Assembly: GCF_018130765.1 (NCBI RefSeq)
Contig: NZ_JAFCJZ010000014.1
Location: 62,001-126,000 of the forward strand
Length of the DNA: 64,000 nucleotides
Direction: 5' to 3'
DNA from: Bradyrhizobium iriomotense
GTDB taxonomy: Bacteria > Pseudomonadota > Alphaproteobacteria > Rhizobiales > Xanthobacteraceae
Part shown: positions 30,387 to 39,646 of the stretch, piece by piece
How the letters are laid out: every line of letters starts with the position of its first letter
Numbering within the stretch: position 1 is the stretch's first letter
The notes under the pieces: model-generated
What the model saw: the letters and a program-made list of their open reading frames with translations, nothing else
The model's database searches: none
What the model was told of the DNA's origin: nothing
Program-made: the position numbers and the translations under genes

Positions 30387-31130
30387 CTAGGCCGCAGAAG
30401 TCTTCGGCCGCAGCCGGTCGACCGTCCGCGCGATCAGCGCGGCCACCTCCGGCACCTTCGGACCGATCCGAAACTCCGGCCCGGCGACGACGACGGAGAG
30501 CCGGCGATCGCCAATCGGCAGCGGGATCGCGGCGCCGGCGAGATCGCGGCTGTAATCCGCAAAGCTCTGGCAATAGCCACGCGCGATGGAGTTGCGCAGC
30601 TCGGTCTCGACGGCCTCGATGCTGATCGGCGTCGAGGGGCCATACTGCTTGAATTCGATCTTGCGATAGACGGAGTCGCGCTCTTCTTGTGAATATTGCA
30701 GCAGCAGCGCGCGGCCGCTTGCGGTGGCGTGGATCGGCACGCGATGGCCGATGGTCGCGAAATAGCGGATCGCCGCCTTGGACTCGACGACGTCGATGAA
30801 CACCGCCATTACGCCGGCCGGCGCCACGATGGATGCGGTCTCGCCGGTCTCGGCGGAGAGATCGGAGATCAGCTGATGCGTCCAGGGCGGCAGCGGCTCG
30901 ACCTCCGAGATCATCCGCGCCATCGCCAGCCACCGCGGCGTCGGATAGAAGCCGGCGCGCGGCCGCGGCTCATAGAGATAGCCCTTCTCCGACAGCGTCG
31001 CGAGCAAGTTGAAGGTCGACGAGCGCGGCCAGCCGAAATGATCGGCAATCTCGGCAAGCGTCGCCGGCTTCTTCACTTGCGCGAAGAATTCCATGATCTC
31101 CAGGACATTTGCAGCTTGGCGAACGATCAT
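30387..31130 (-). CDS. IclR-family transcriptional regulator
   Basis: A 247-residue IclR regulator. The N-terminal winged HTH has KPATLAEIADHFGWPRSSTFNLLATL. The C-terminal effector domain contains HRVPIHATASGRALL and the YCQSFADYSRDLAGAAIPL region typical of the ligand pocket. It is the last gene of the minus-strand CoA-transferase/MaoC/CitE operon and probably senses that pathway's substrate or a CoA-free intermediate. The likely targets are the divergent promoters at 33.7-33.9 kb. The start ATG 31130 lies 20 nt after the stop of the CitE-like gene. Confidence 0.85.
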   Translation of the reverse strand: MIVRQAANVLEIMEFFAQVKKPATLAEIADHFGWPRSSTFNLLATLSEKGYLYEPRPRAGFYPTPRWLAMARMISEVEPLPPWTHQLISDLSAETGETASIVAPAGVMAVFIDVVESKAAIRYFATIGHRVPIHATASGRALLLQYSQEERDSVYRKIEFKQYGPSTPISIEAVETELRNSIARGYCQSFADYSRDLAGAAIPLPIGDRRLSVVVAGPEFRIGPKVPEVAALIARTVDRLRPKTSAA

Positions 31131-31150
31131 GGCGAGGCTTGTGTTCCGAT

Positions 31151-32002
31151 CTAGGGCTGGCCGAGGATCTTCTGCGCGGCGCGAAGATGCGGCTTGTCGA
31201 TCATCTGGCCGTCGAGCCGCAGCGTGCCGGAGTTGGGATTGCTTGCGAACGCGGCGATGACCTTCTCCGCCCAGGCGCGCTCGGCGTCGGTCGGCGCGAA
31301 CGCCGCATTGACGACATCGACATGCTTGGGATGGATCAGCGCCTTCGCCGAAAAACCGTCGCGCCGCGCCGCGCGCGTTTCCTGCTCGAGGCCCGCGAGG
31401 TTGTCGATGTCGGTATAGACGGTGTCGATCGGAGCCACTTCCGCTGCGGCCGCCGCCATCAGGCAGAGATCGCGTGCAAGGCGATAGGGGCTGTGGAATA
31501 CGCCACCGCTCGCTTTCTCGGTGGCGCCGAGCGAGGCGGAGAGATCCTCCGCGCCCCACATCAGGCCGGCGAGGCGAGGCGAGCAGCCCTTGTAGCTGCC
31601 GAGCCCGAAGATCGAGCTGGCGGTCTCGGTCGCGACGCAGACGATGCGGGTCGTGCCGATCGTGATGCCGGAGGCAGCTTCCAGCGCTTCGAGCCAGGTC
31701 GCGACCTGACGCACGTCGTCGCCGCCTTGCGATTTCGGCAGCACGATGCCGTCGGGCCTGCCGGGCGTCACCGCGGCGAGATCGGCCAGCGTCATGCCGG
31801 TGTCCAGTGCATTGACGCGAACGTAGAGCTGGTGCGGGCCTGGACGGCTCTTCAGCATGGCCAATGTCAGCCCGCGTGCCTCCGGCTTCTTTTCGGTGAC
31901 GACGGAATCCTCGAGGTCGATGATCAGCGCGTCGGCCTTGCCTTCGCTCGCCTTCTCGAATTTGCGCGGGGAATCCCCCGGCACGAACAGCATCGAACGC
32001 AT
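31151..32002 (-). CDS. CitE-like HpcH/HpaI-family acyl-CoA lyase
   Basis: A 283-residue TIM-barrel lyase of the CitE/malyl-CoA/citramalyl-CoA lyase group. Conserved segments are RSMLFVPGDSPRKFEKA, ADALIIDLEDSV (metal-binding acid), VRVNALDT and LMWGAEDLSASLGA. It would cleave a beta-hydroxyacyl-CoA to acetyl-CoA or propionyl-CoA plus an oxo acid (pyruvate or glyoxylate). The ATG at 32002 overlaps the stop of the MaoC gene by 1 nt, so translation is coupled. Confidence 0.85.
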   Translation of the reverse strand: MRSMLFVPGDSPRKFEKASEGKADALIIDLEDSVVTEKKPEARGLTLAMLKSRPGPHQLYVRVNALDTGMTLADLAAVTPGRPDGIVLPKSQGGDDVRQVATWLEALEAASGITIGTTRIVCVATETASSIFGLGSYKGCSPRLAGLMWGAEDLSASLGATEKASGGVFHSPYRLARDLCLMAAAAAEVAPIDTVYTDIDNLAGLEQETRAARRDGFSAKALIHPKHVDVVNAAFAPTDAERAWAEKVIAAFASNPNSGTLRLDGQMIDKPHLRAAQKILGQP

Positions 32003-32454
32003 CAGACCGGCCTCTTGTGCATCATCGCCATGCGGCGGCATTTTCCGACGATCTCGTCGTTCTGGTTCAGGGCGTGGTGCTCGAACTCGACGATGCCCGC
32101 TCTCGGGCGCGATTTGGATTCCCTCAACGAAAGCACCTTCGTCGTCGCCCGCAAGGTGTCGCCGTGGAAGACCGGTTTCGGAAAGGTCACGTCGGTCATG
32201 CCAAGATTGGCGACGGTTGTCCCCAAGGTCGTATCATAGACCGTCATGCCGATCATGATGCCGAGGGTGTAAAGGCTGTTGAAAATGCGCTGGCCGAACT
32301 CGGTCTTTTCGGAGAAATGCGCGTCGATATGCAGCGGCTGCGGATTGAGGGTCAGCAGGCTGAACATGGTGTTGTCCATTTCCGTGACGGTCCGGGTCAG
32401 CGGATGCCTGAACTCCTGGCCCACGGAAAAGTCCTCGAAATAAAGTCCGGCCAT
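32002..32454 (-). CDS. MaoC-family acyl-CoA hydratase
   Basis: A 150-residue single hot-dog-fold hydratase. The active-site region LNPQPLHIDAHFSEKTEFG contains the conserved His and Asp of R-specific enoyl-CoA hydratases. FPKPVFHGDTLRATTKVL is the matching second block. In mesaconate and itaconate routes a MaoC protein hydrates mesaconyl- or itaconyl-CoA before a CitE-type lyase. The gene order here supports that role, but substrate specificity is not shown by sequence. Confidence 0.85.
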   Translation of the reverse strand: MAGLYFEDFSVGQEFRHPLTRTVTEMDNTMFSLLTLNPQPLHIDAHFSEKTEFGQRIFNSLYTLGIMIGMTVYDTTLGTTVANLGMTDVTFPKPVFHGDTLRATTKVLSLRESKSRPRAGIVEFEHHALNQNDEIVGKCRRMAMMHKRPV

Positions 32455-32498
32455 CGCGGTTTCCTCCCTCTATTGGTGCGATTTGGCCCGCGCTGCCG

Positions 32499-33701
32499 TT
32501 ACGGCGGCGCGGCCAGGTGAACTGCCTTTTGCTCTGCAAGCCGCTCGATCTCGTCGGCGGAGAAGCCAGCCTCGTGCAAAATGTCGCGGCCGTGCTGGCC
32601 GAGCGTCGGTGCGGGGCCGGCGGCCTCCGGCTGGGTCACGCTCCAGGTCGAGGGCACGCGCATCTGGCGGATGCGGCCTTCCACGGGGTGATCCACGGTC
32701 TTGAAGAAGTCGACGGCCTTGAGGTGTGGGTCATCCAGGATCGTCTCCAGCGTGTGCATCGGCATCACCGGAATATCAGCGCGCTCCAGCAACTCGCGCC
32801 ACTCTGCTGTGGTGCGCGTCGCGAAGATGTGGCCGATCTCCTCGTAGATCTCGTCGATATGCTTGGTGCGCGCGGCGTGATTGGCGAAGCGCGGTTGATC
32901 GAGGAAATGCGGCTGCCCGATCGCCTCGAAGAAGCTGCGCCAGTGCTTGTCGTTGTAGATGAGGACGCAGAGATAACCGTCGCTGGTCTTGTAGGGGCGG
33001 CGGTAGCGCGAGAGCAGGCGGGCATAGCCGCCATGGTCGAGCGGCGGATCGTAGGTGAGGCCGCCGAGATGATCGACCAGCACGAACTCGGCCATGGATT
33101 CGAACATCGGCACGTCGATGCGCTGACCCTCGCCGGTGCGCTGCTGGTGCATCAGCCCGCCCATGATCGCATTCACCATCATCAGCCCGACGATGCGATC
33201 GGCGATGGTCACGGGGACGTAGCGCGGCGTGCCGTCGCCGGCGGCGGCGAGCAGCGTTGGGATGGTGGCAGCGCCCTGGATCAGATCGTCATAGGCGGGC
33301 TTCGCAGCGTAAGGGCCTGACTGGCCATAGCCGAAGGCGCCGACATAGACGAGCGCGGGGTTGATTGCGCGAAGCGTCTCATAGTCGAGGCCGAGCCGCG
33401 CCATCGCCTGGGGGCGCACATTATAGACCAGCGCGTTGGCGCGCCTGGCGAGCCGCAGCAGCGTGTCGCGGCCTTCCGTCTTCTTGAGGTCGAGCACGAT
33501 GCTGCGCTTGCCGCGATTGGCATTGTGGAACATCCCGCCCATGCCGGGCGTGCGGCCGGGACCGATCTGGCGAACGATGTCGCCCTCGGGGCTTTCGACC
33601 TTGATGACATCGGCGCCCATGTCCGCGAGCACCTGGGTGCCGTAGGGGCCCATCAGCACCGAGGTCAGGTCGAGAATGGTGAAGCCGGCGAGCGGTCCCA
33701 T
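32499..33701 (-). CDS. Family III CoA-transferase (CaiB/BaiF)
   Basis: A 400-residue family III CoA-transferase. It opens with GPLAGFTILDLTSVLMGPYGTQVLADMGADVIKVE-type sequence, with GKRSIVLDLKK following. The catalytic Asp is Asp168 in TIADRIVGL, in the usual position, and GEGQRIDVPMFESM follows. These enzymes activate a carboxylic acid by taking CoA from another acyl-CoA. It is the first gene of the minus-strand operon and divergent from the TRAP operon. Confidence 0.88.
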   Translation of the reverse strand: MGPLAGFTILDLTSVLMGPYGTQVLADMGADVIKVESPEGDIVRQIGPGRTPGMGGMFHNANRGKRSIVLDLKKTEGRDTLLRLARRANALVYNVRPQAMARLGLDYETLRAINPALVYVGAFGYGQSGPYAAKPAYDDLIQGAATIPTLLAAAGDGTPRYVPVTIADRIVGLMMVNAIMGGLMHQQRTGEGQRIDVPMFESMAEFVLVDHLGGLTYDPPLDHGGYARLLSRYRRPYKTSDGYLCVLIYNDKHWRSFFEAIGQPHFLDQPRFANHAARTKHIDEIYEEIGHIFATRTTAEWRELLERADIPVMPMHTLETILDDPHLKAVDFFKTVDHPVEGRIRQMRVPSTWSVTQPEAAGPAPTLGQHGRDILHEAGFSADEIERLAEQKAVHLAAPP

Positions 33702-33810
33702 GGGGCCTCGTGAGGTGAATTCATATGTGTGGAGTTAGAGTTCATAAAATGTAGCTGTCAATTCGATGTCATTGGCTCGCGGCGCATGGCTCCATGCGTA
33801 GTTCATATAC

Positions 33811-33840
33811 TTGACAAATAAATTCACATATATGTACATT
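33811..33840 (+). promoter_or_regulatory. Predicted promoter for the TRAP/acyl-CoA operon
   Basis: A perfect TTGACA (33811-33816) is followed by an 18-nt AT-rich spacer and TACATT (33835-33840, four of six matches). Flanking half-site-like repeats TTCATAT (33720, 33802) and TTCACATAT (33823) could be operators for the IclR protein encoded nearby. The divergent CoA-transferase gene starts at 33701. Confidence 0.5.
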
Positions 33841-33927
33841 TTCCTCAAGCAAGAATTGGAGTGAGGACCGGCGGTGCTGCAGCGTTTCGCTGCCGCCTTC
33901 CGCATGGGCGCGTCAGGGAGGAACGAG

Positions 33928-34965
33928 ATGAAGACGAAACTGGTCTGGGCCGCCGCGGCGTTCGCACTCTCGCTGCCGGTCTCGACGCTTCAGGCGCAGG
34001 CGCAGGCGCAGGCGCTGGAGCTGAAGGTCGCCGATAGCTTCCCCGCCGGTCACTATCTCGTCCGCCTGATGCTCAAGCCCTGGATGGACGACGTCACCAA
34101 ACGCACCAACGGCGCGGTGACCTTCACCTATTATCCGAACCAGCAGATCGGCAAGGCGGCCGACATGCTGCGGTTGACGCAGTCCGGCGTGGTCGACATC
34201 GGCTACATCGGGCCGTCCTATGTCTCCGACAAGATGCCGCTCTCGGAAGTCGCGCAATTGCCGGGGGCCTTTGAGACCAGCTGCCAGGGCACGATGGCCT
34301 ATTGGAAGACCGCGCGCGAAGGCGTTCTGGCCAAGCAGGAATACGCGCCCAACAAGATCAAGCTGCTGTTCGAGGTGGTGCTGCCGCCCTATCAGGTGTG
34401 GACCGCGAAAGCCAAGGTCGACATGACCAAGGACATGCAGGGCCTGAAGCTGCGCACCACGGGCGGTGCCCAGGATCTGACATTGCGTGCGCTCGGCGCG
34501 GTGCCGGTGCGCATGGCCGCGCCCGATGCCTATGAATCGCTGTCGCGCGGCACGATGGACGGCCTGCTGTTCCCGATGGAGAGCGTCGTTGCCTATGGCC
34601 TGGACAAGCTTGTCAAGCACGCCACCGAAGGCGTCAGCTTCGGCAGCTTCATCGTCGCCTATTCCATCAACCAGTCGGTCTGGGACAAGCTGCCCGACGA
34701 CGTGAAGAAGGCGATGAACGAGGCGTCCGAGGCGATCGAGCCGACCGCTTGCGCGCAGGTCGACAAGGAAACGGAGACCACCAAGAAGCACCTGCAGGAT
34801 CAGGGCGTCAGCTTCGATCCGCTGCCGGAGGCGACCCGAACCGAGATGAAGGACAAGCTCAAGGGTGTCGGCAAGGAATGGGCGAACGGGCTCGACAGCC
34901 GCGGCAAGCAGGCTTCCGCCGCGTTGAAGGAGTTCGAAGGCCTGCTCGCCGCCGGCGGCAAGTAA
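33928..34965 (+). CDS. TRAP transporter substrate-binding protein (DctP type)
   Basis: A 345-residue periplasmic receptor. The signal peptide is ~1-30, with an Ala-Gln repeat at the cleavage area. The mature start LELKVADSFPAGHYLVRLM and the conserved GLKLRTTGGAQDLTLRALGAVPV (ligand arginine region) mark the DctP family. These receptors bind organic acids through an Arg-carboxylate salt bridge. GGGAGGA precedes the ATG at 33928. It is followed by dctQ- and dctM-type genes. Confidence 0.9.
   Translation: MKTKLVWAAAAFALSLPVSTLQAQAQAQALELKVADSFPAGHYLVRLMLKPWMDDVTKRTNGAVTFTYYPNQQIGKAADMLRLTQSGVVDIGYIGPSYVSDKMPLSEVAQLPGAFETSCQGTMAYWKTAREGVLAKQEYAPNKIKLLFEVVLPPYQVWTAKAKVDMTKDMQGLKLRTTGGAQDLTLRALGAVPVRMAAPDAYESLSRGTMDGLLFPMESVVAYGLDKLVKHATEGVSFGSFIVAYSINQSVWDKLPDDVKKAMNEASEAIEPTACAQVDKETETTKKHLQDQGVSFDPLPEATRTEMKDKLKGVGKEWANGLDSRGKQASAALKEFEGLLAAGGK
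33991..34014. repeat. CAGGCG hexamer repeat, four units
   Basis: Four tandem CAGGCG units encode Gln-Ala repeats at the end of the TRAP receptor signal peptide. Slippage would change length in whole codons without a frameshift. Confidence 0.7.
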
Positions 34966-35004
34966 AGCGTCAAGTCATCCGACAGAGAGAAGGAGGCGCC
35001 AGAG

Positions 35005-35559
35005 GTGATCAAGCGGGCAGGAGATGTGCTCGGCGCGCTGGAGCGCGCGCTGACGGTGATCGCGGTGGTGTTCCTGTTCGTCATCATGCTGCTGGTGGTG
35101 ACCGACGTGTTCATGCGTTACGTGCTGAACAGTCCGTTCGCCTTTACCTATGATCTGATCGGGCTCTATCTGTTGGCCGGCGTGTTCTTCTTCACGCTGT
35201 CCGACGGCTTGCGCGAGCATGCGCACGTCGGCGTCGATATTCTGCTCTCCCGGTTCTCGCCGGCGGGACGGCGGCTGTCCGAAATCATCACCGCGCTGGC
35301 CGGCCTGTTCGTCTTCGTCCTGATCTGTAAGGTCGGATTCGAGCGTGCGCTGGAGAATTACGAGCAGCACGATGTGCTGGCCGGCGCGATCGCCTGGCCG
35401 ACCTGGATCTCCGCGGCGCTGGTGCCGTTCGGCTGCGGTGTGCTGGTGCTGCGGCTTGCGCTTCAGCTCGTCGGCAACGTGCTGAGCCTCCTCAGTGGGC
35501 GCGATCTCTATCCGCTGCCGCCGGTCACCGGCGTCGGTGAGGCACGAAGCTTCGAGTAA
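35005..35559 (+). CDS. TRAP transporter small membrane subunit (DctQ type)
   Basis: A 184-residue integral membrane protein with about four hydrophobic segments. The DctQ motif is TDVFMRYVLNSPFAFTYDL in the first half, with EHAHVGVDIL after it. It starts with GTG at 35005, with AGGAGG 8 nt upstream. It bridges the receptor and the large subunit. Confidence 0.87.
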   Translation: MIKRAGDVLGALERALTVIAVVFLFVIMLLVVTDVFMRYVLNSPFAFTYDLIGLYLLAGVFFFTLSDGLREHAHVGVDILLSRFSPAGRRLSEIITALAGLFVFVLICKVGFERALENYEQHDVLAGAIAWPTWISAALVPFGCGVLVLRLALQLVGNVLSLLSGRDLYPLPPVTGVGEARSFE

Positions 35560-35571
35560 CGGGCGATATCC

Positions 35572-36861
35572 ATGACACCCTTCATCGTTCTCGCCCTGCT
35601 GTTCGGCCTGCTCGCGCTCGGCACGCCCGTCGGTTTCGCCATGGCCTTTGCCGGCTCGGTTGGCCTCGTGATGGTTGGCGGATGGTCCACCCTGTTCGGC
35701 ATTTTGCAGACCGCGCCGCTCTCGACCGTCTCCTCCTACGAGCTGATCACCATTCCGATGTTCCTGCTGATGGCGGATCTCGTGCTGCTCTCCGGCGTCG
35801 CGGATGATCTGTTCAAGACGGCGTCGGCCTGGGTCGGCCGCATTCCCGGCGGCCTTGGCATGGCGACCGCGCTCGCCGGCGCCGGCTTCGGCGCGATCTG
35901 CGGCACCTCGACCGCCTCCGCCGCGACGCTATCCTCGACCAGCCTGCCCGCGATGATCCGCCAGGGTTACGAGCCGAAGATGGCTGCGGGCGTCGTGGCG
36001 ATCTCGGGCACGCTGTCGATGTTGCTGCCGACCAGCGTCGCGCTCGTCATCTTCGGCCTGCTGGCCGAAGTGAACATCGGAAAACTCCTGATCAGCGGCA
36101 TCATCCCCGCGATCCTCGTCACCATCACCATCATGGCCACGATCTATTTCCTGGTCTGGCAGGATCCTTCGCGCGCGCCGGCCGCGAAATCCGTGCCGTG
36201 GCGCGAAAAATTCGCGCTGCTGTGGCAGGTCTCGCCGATGGTGGTGCTGTTCTCGATCGTGACGGGCACGATCTATCTCGGCGTCGCCACACCGACGGAA
36301 GCCTCGGCGTTTGGTGCGTTCGGCGCGTTCCTGCTCGCGATCGTCAAGGGCAAGATCACGCCGTCATCGCTCTACAGAACGCTGCTGCGCGCCAGCCACG
36401 GCACCTGCATGATCATCATGATCCTGGTCGGCGCCTCGATCTTCGGCTACTTCTTCACGCTCACCCACGTCACGCAGGACCTCGTCGCCTGGATCGGGTC
36501 CTTGCCGGCCTCGCGCTGGGTGATCATCACGCTGATCCTGTGCGGCTATATCGTGCTCGGCTCGTTCATGGACCAGATCGCGATCCTGGTCTTGACCGTG
36601 CCGATCGTGCTGCCGCTGATCAAGACGCTCGGCTTCGACCCGATCTGGTTCGGTGTGATCAAGATCGTCACCGCCGAGGTCGGCATGATCACGCCGCCGG
36701 TCGGGCTGAACTGCTTCATCGTCGCCCGTTACGCCAAGCGGCCGGTGGCGGAAGTGTTCCACGGCACCTTCCCGCACTTCATCGCGCACCTGATTGCGAT
36801 CGCGATTTTGGTGGCGTTTCCGTCTATCATCCTCTGGCTGCCCTCGCAGATGGGGCGCTAG
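35572..36861 (+). CDS. TRAP transporter large membrane subunit (DctM type)
   Basis: A 429-residue transport subunit with about 12 membrane segments. DctM features include PMFLLMADLVLLSG, GAICGTSTASAATLSSTSLP and, near the end, EVGMITPPVGLNCFI. It uses a sodium or proton gradient to drive uptake. It completes the TRAP system, and the acyl-CoA dehydrogenase gene follows 36 nt later. Confidence 0.9.
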   Translation: MTPFIVLALLFGLLALGTPVGFAMAFAGSVGLVMVGGWSTLFGILQTAPLSTVSSYELITIPMFLLMADLVLLSGVADDLFKTASAWVGRIPGGLGMATALAGAGFGAICGTSTASAATLSSTSLPAMIRQGYEPKMAAGVVAISGTLSMLLPTSVALVIFGLLAEVNIGKLLISGIIPAILVTITIMATIYFLVWQDPSRAPAAKSVPWREKFALLWQVSPMVVLFSIVTGTIYLGVATPTEASAFGAFGAFLLAIVKGKITPSSLYRTLLRASHGTCMIIMILVGASIFGYFFTLTHVTQDLVAWIGSLPASRWVIITLILCGYIVLGSFMDQIAILVLTVPIVLPLIKTLGFDPIWFGVIKIVTAEVGMITPPVGLNCFIVARYAKRPVAEVFHGTFPHFIAHLIAIAILVAFPSIILWLPSQMGR

Positions 36862-36897
36862 GATCGGAGCCCGGCTCCCAAGAAGGAGATCAAGACC

Positions 36898-38064
36898 ATG
36901 GATTTCGCGCTCACCGATCAGCAGGAAGCCATTCGCGATGCCATCGCAAAAATCTGCGAAGACTTTCCCGATGCCTATTGGCTGAAGAAGGACCATGACG
37001 GCGGCTTCCCGCATGACTTCCACAAGGCGCTGGCCGACGCCGGTTGGCTCGGCATCTGCGTGCCGGAAGAATATGGCGGCTCCGGGCTCGGCATTACCGA
37101 AGCCGCGATGATGATGCGCACCATCGCGGAATCTGGTGCCGGCATGTCAGGCGCCTCCGCGGTGCATATCAACGTGTTCGGGCTCAATCCCGTGGTCGTG
37201 TTCGGCACCGAGGAGCAGCGCAAGCGCATGCTGCCGCCGATGGTGGAGGGCCGCGAGAAGGCCTGCTTCGCCGTCACCGAGCCCAACACCGGCCTCAACA
37301 CCACCCAGCTCAAGACCCGCGCGGTCGCCAAGAACGACCGCTACATCGTCAACGGCCAGAAGGTTTGGATCTCGACCGCGCAGGTCGCACACAAGATCCT
37401 CCTGCTGGCGCGCACTACGCCGCTGGAGGAGGTGCGTTCGCCGACGCACGGGCTCAGCCTGTTCTATACCGATTTCGACCGCAACAGGATCAAGGTCCAC
37501 GAGATCGAGAAGATGGGCCGCAAGATCGTCGATTCCAACGAGTTGTTCTTCGAGGACTTTGAAATTCCGATGGAGGACCGCATCGGCGAAGAGGGCAAAG
37601 GCTTCCAGTACATCCTTGAAGGCATGAACCCCGAGCGCATCCTGATCGCGGCGGAAGCGGTCGGCCTCGGCAAGCTGGCGCTATCGCGCGCGACCGAATA
37701 CGCCAAGACGCGCGTGGTGTTCAATCGTCCGATCGGCAAAAATCAAGGCATCCAGCATCCGCTCGCGGTGAACTGGGTCGAGCTCGAGGCGGCCTGGCTG
37801 ATGGTGATGCAGGCGGCCTGGCAATATGACAAGGGCTTGCCCTGTGGCGCCGGCGCGAACGCCGCGAAGTATTTCGCAGGCGAAGCCGGCTACCATGCCT
37901 GCGAGCAGGCGGTGATGACCCATGGCGGCTTCGGTTACGCCAAGGAATTCCACGTTGAGCGCTATTTGCGCGAAGTGCTGATCCCACGCATCGCGCCGGT
38001 CAGCCCGCAGCTCGCGCTCAGTTTTATTGCGGAAAAGGTGCTGGGCCTCGCCAAGTCGTACTAG
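36898..38064 (+). CDS. Acyl-CoA dehydrogenase (helix-G glutamate type)
   Basis: A 388-residue FAD-dependent acyl-CoA dehydrogenase with the standard three-domain layout: CFAVTEPNTGLNTTQLKT flavin region, WISTAQVAHKILLLA, and the helical C-terminal domain with THGGFGYAKEFHVERYLRE. The usual C-terminal YEGT base is absent. Instead GMNPERILIA has Glu246 where isovaleryl-CoA and long-chain dehydrogenases have their catalytic Glu. It probably oxidises a branched short acyl-CoA to an enoyl-CoA. Located between the TRAP genes and the CoA ligase. Confidence 0.87.
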   Translation: MDFALTDQQEAIRDAIAKICEDFPDAYWLKKDHDGGFPHDFHKALADAGWLGICVPEEYGGSGLGITEAAMMMRTIAESGAGMSGASAVHINVFGLNPVVVFGTEEQRKRMLPPMVEGREKACFAVTEPNTGLNTTQLKTRAVAKNDRYIVNGQKVWISTAQVAHKILLLARTTPLEEVRSPTHGLSLFYTDFDRNRIKVHEIEKMGRKIVDSNELFFEDFEIPMEDRIGEEGKGFQYILEGMNPERILIAAEAVGLGKLALSRATEYAKTRVVFNRPIGKNQGIQHPLAVNWVELEAAWLMVMQAAWQYDKGLPCGAGANAAKYFAGEAGYHACEQAVMTHGGFGYAKEFHVERYLREVLIPRIAPVSPQLALSFIAEKVLGLAKSY

Positions 38065-38085
38065 GCTGGGGCGCGGAGGATCGCC

Positions 38086-39639
38086 ATGAACCTCGCTCAC
38101 CATCTCCTGCGTGCCGCCAAGGCCGACCCGTCCGCGCCGGCCTTGCTCAAGGGGCTGACGCCGGTTGCCGATTACGGCCGGCTTGCCGCGACGGTGGCCT
38201 CGCTGGCCGCTTCGTTGCAGCAACGCTTCGGCCTTGCCAAGGGCGACCGCGTTGCGCTGCTGATGAAGAACGTGCCTGACTATGTCGCCTGCCTCTACGC
38301 CTGCTGGCATGCAGGTCTGGTCGCCGTTCCCATCAATGCAAAACTGCATCCGCGTGAGGTCGCGTTCATTCTCGAAAACTCGGGGGCTGCGGTCGTGTTC
38401 GTGACCGAGGACATGGCGAGCGTCGCCTCGGAAGCTCTGGTACTCGGCACGGCCAAGCCGCGCGTGATCGAGATCGGATCGGCCGAACATCGCGCGCTAG
38501 AAAAGGCCGATGGCATCGCCATCGCCGATGTTGCCATCACCGATCCTGCCTGGATCTTCTACACCAGCGGCACCACCGGCCGGCCCAAGGGCGCGGTGCT
38601 GAGCCATCGCAATCTGCTCGCGATGTCGCTGAACTATCTCGCCGAGATCAATCCGGTGGTGCCAGGCGAGTCGCTGCTGCACGCCGCGCCGATGTCGCAC
38701 GGCTCCGGTCTTTACATGGTTCCGCACGTGCTCGGCATGGGCGCGCAGATCATTCCCGAGAGCGGCCGCTTCGAGCCGGACGAGATTTTGGAGCTGACGG
38801 CAAAGCGCGACAACATTTCCTTCTTCGCTGCCCCGACCATGGTGCGGCGCCTGACGGTGGCAGCGGAAGCGGCCGGCGCAACCGCGCCTGGGCTGAAGAC
38901 CATCATCTATGGCGGCGGCCCGATGTACGTCGCCGACTGCAAAGCGGCGCTCGGCGTATTCGGGCCGAAGCTGGCGCAAATCTATGGTCAGGGCGAGAGC
39001 CCGATGACCATCACGTATTTGCCGAAGAGCATGCATGTCGACGCCGGGCATCCCCGCCATGAGCAGCGTCTTGCCTCGGTCGGCATCGCGCAAGGCGTCG
39101 TGCAGGTCCGCACCGTGGACGAAGCCGGGCGCGACGTTGCGCCTGACGAGATCGGCGAAATTATCGTGCGTGGCGATACCGTGATGTCCGGCTATTGGCA
39201 GAACCCGGACGCCACAGGGAATACGCTGCGCGACGGCTGGCTCTACACCGGCGACATGGGCGCCTTCGATGCCGATGGCTTCCTGACGCTGAAGGACCGG
39301 TCCAAGGACGTGATCATCTCCGGCGGCACCAATATCTATCCGCGCGAGGTCGAGGAGGTGCTGCTGCGGCATGAGGCTGTCGCCGAGGTCTCGGTGATCG
39401 GCCGGCCGCATCCGGAATGGGGCGAGGAGGTGGTGGCGGTTGTCGTTCCCGTCGCGGGCAGGGCAGTCACGCGCGATGAGCTCGACCAGATGTGCAATGC
39501 CTGGATCGCGCGTTTCAAGCGGCCCAAGCACTATTACCTCACGGCCGAATTGCCCAAGAACAGCTACGGCAAGATCGTGAAGACGGAGTTGCGCACGCTG
39601 CTCGGCGAGGCCTCCGCGCGCCTGACGCCGATGGGCTGA
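38086..39639 (+). CDS. AMP-forming acyl-CoA ligase
   Basis: A 517-residue ANL-superfamily enzyme. The P-loop is IFYTSGTTGRPKGAVLSHRN. The core motif IYGGGPMYVADCKAAL comes later, with GWLYTGDMGAFDADGFLTLKDRSKDVI at the hinge. The catalytic Lys is in PKNSYGKIVKTEL. It activates a carboxylic acid as acyl-AMP then acyl-CoA, and may provide the substrate for the neighbouring acyl-CoA dehydrogenase. The family member cannot be specified. Confidence 0.88.
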   Translation: MNLAHHLLRAAKADPSAPALLKGLTPVADYGRLAATVASLAASLQQRFGLAKGDRVALLMKNVPDYVACLYACWHAGLVAVPINAKLHPREVAFILENSGAAVVFVTEDMASVASEALVLGTAKPRVIEIGSAEHRALEKADGIAIADVAITDPAWIFYTSGTTGRPKGAVLSHRNLLAMSLNYLAEINPVVPGESLLHAAPMSHGSGLYMVPHVLGMGAQIIPESGRFEPDEILELTAKRDNISFFAAPTMVRRLTVAAEAAGATAPGLKTIIYGGGPMYVADCKAALGVFGPKLAQIYGQGESPMTITYLPKSMHVDAGHPRHEQRLASVGIAQGVVQVRTVDEAGRDVAPDEIGEIIVRGDTVMSGYWQNPDATGNTLRDGWLYTGDMGAFDADGFLTLKDRSKDVIISGGTNIYPREVEEVLLRHEAVAEVSVIGRPHPEWGEEVVAVVVPVAGRAVTRDELDQMCNAWIARFKRPKHYYLTAELPKNSYGKIVKTELRTLLGEASARLTPMG

Positions 39640-39646
39640 GGCGGCA

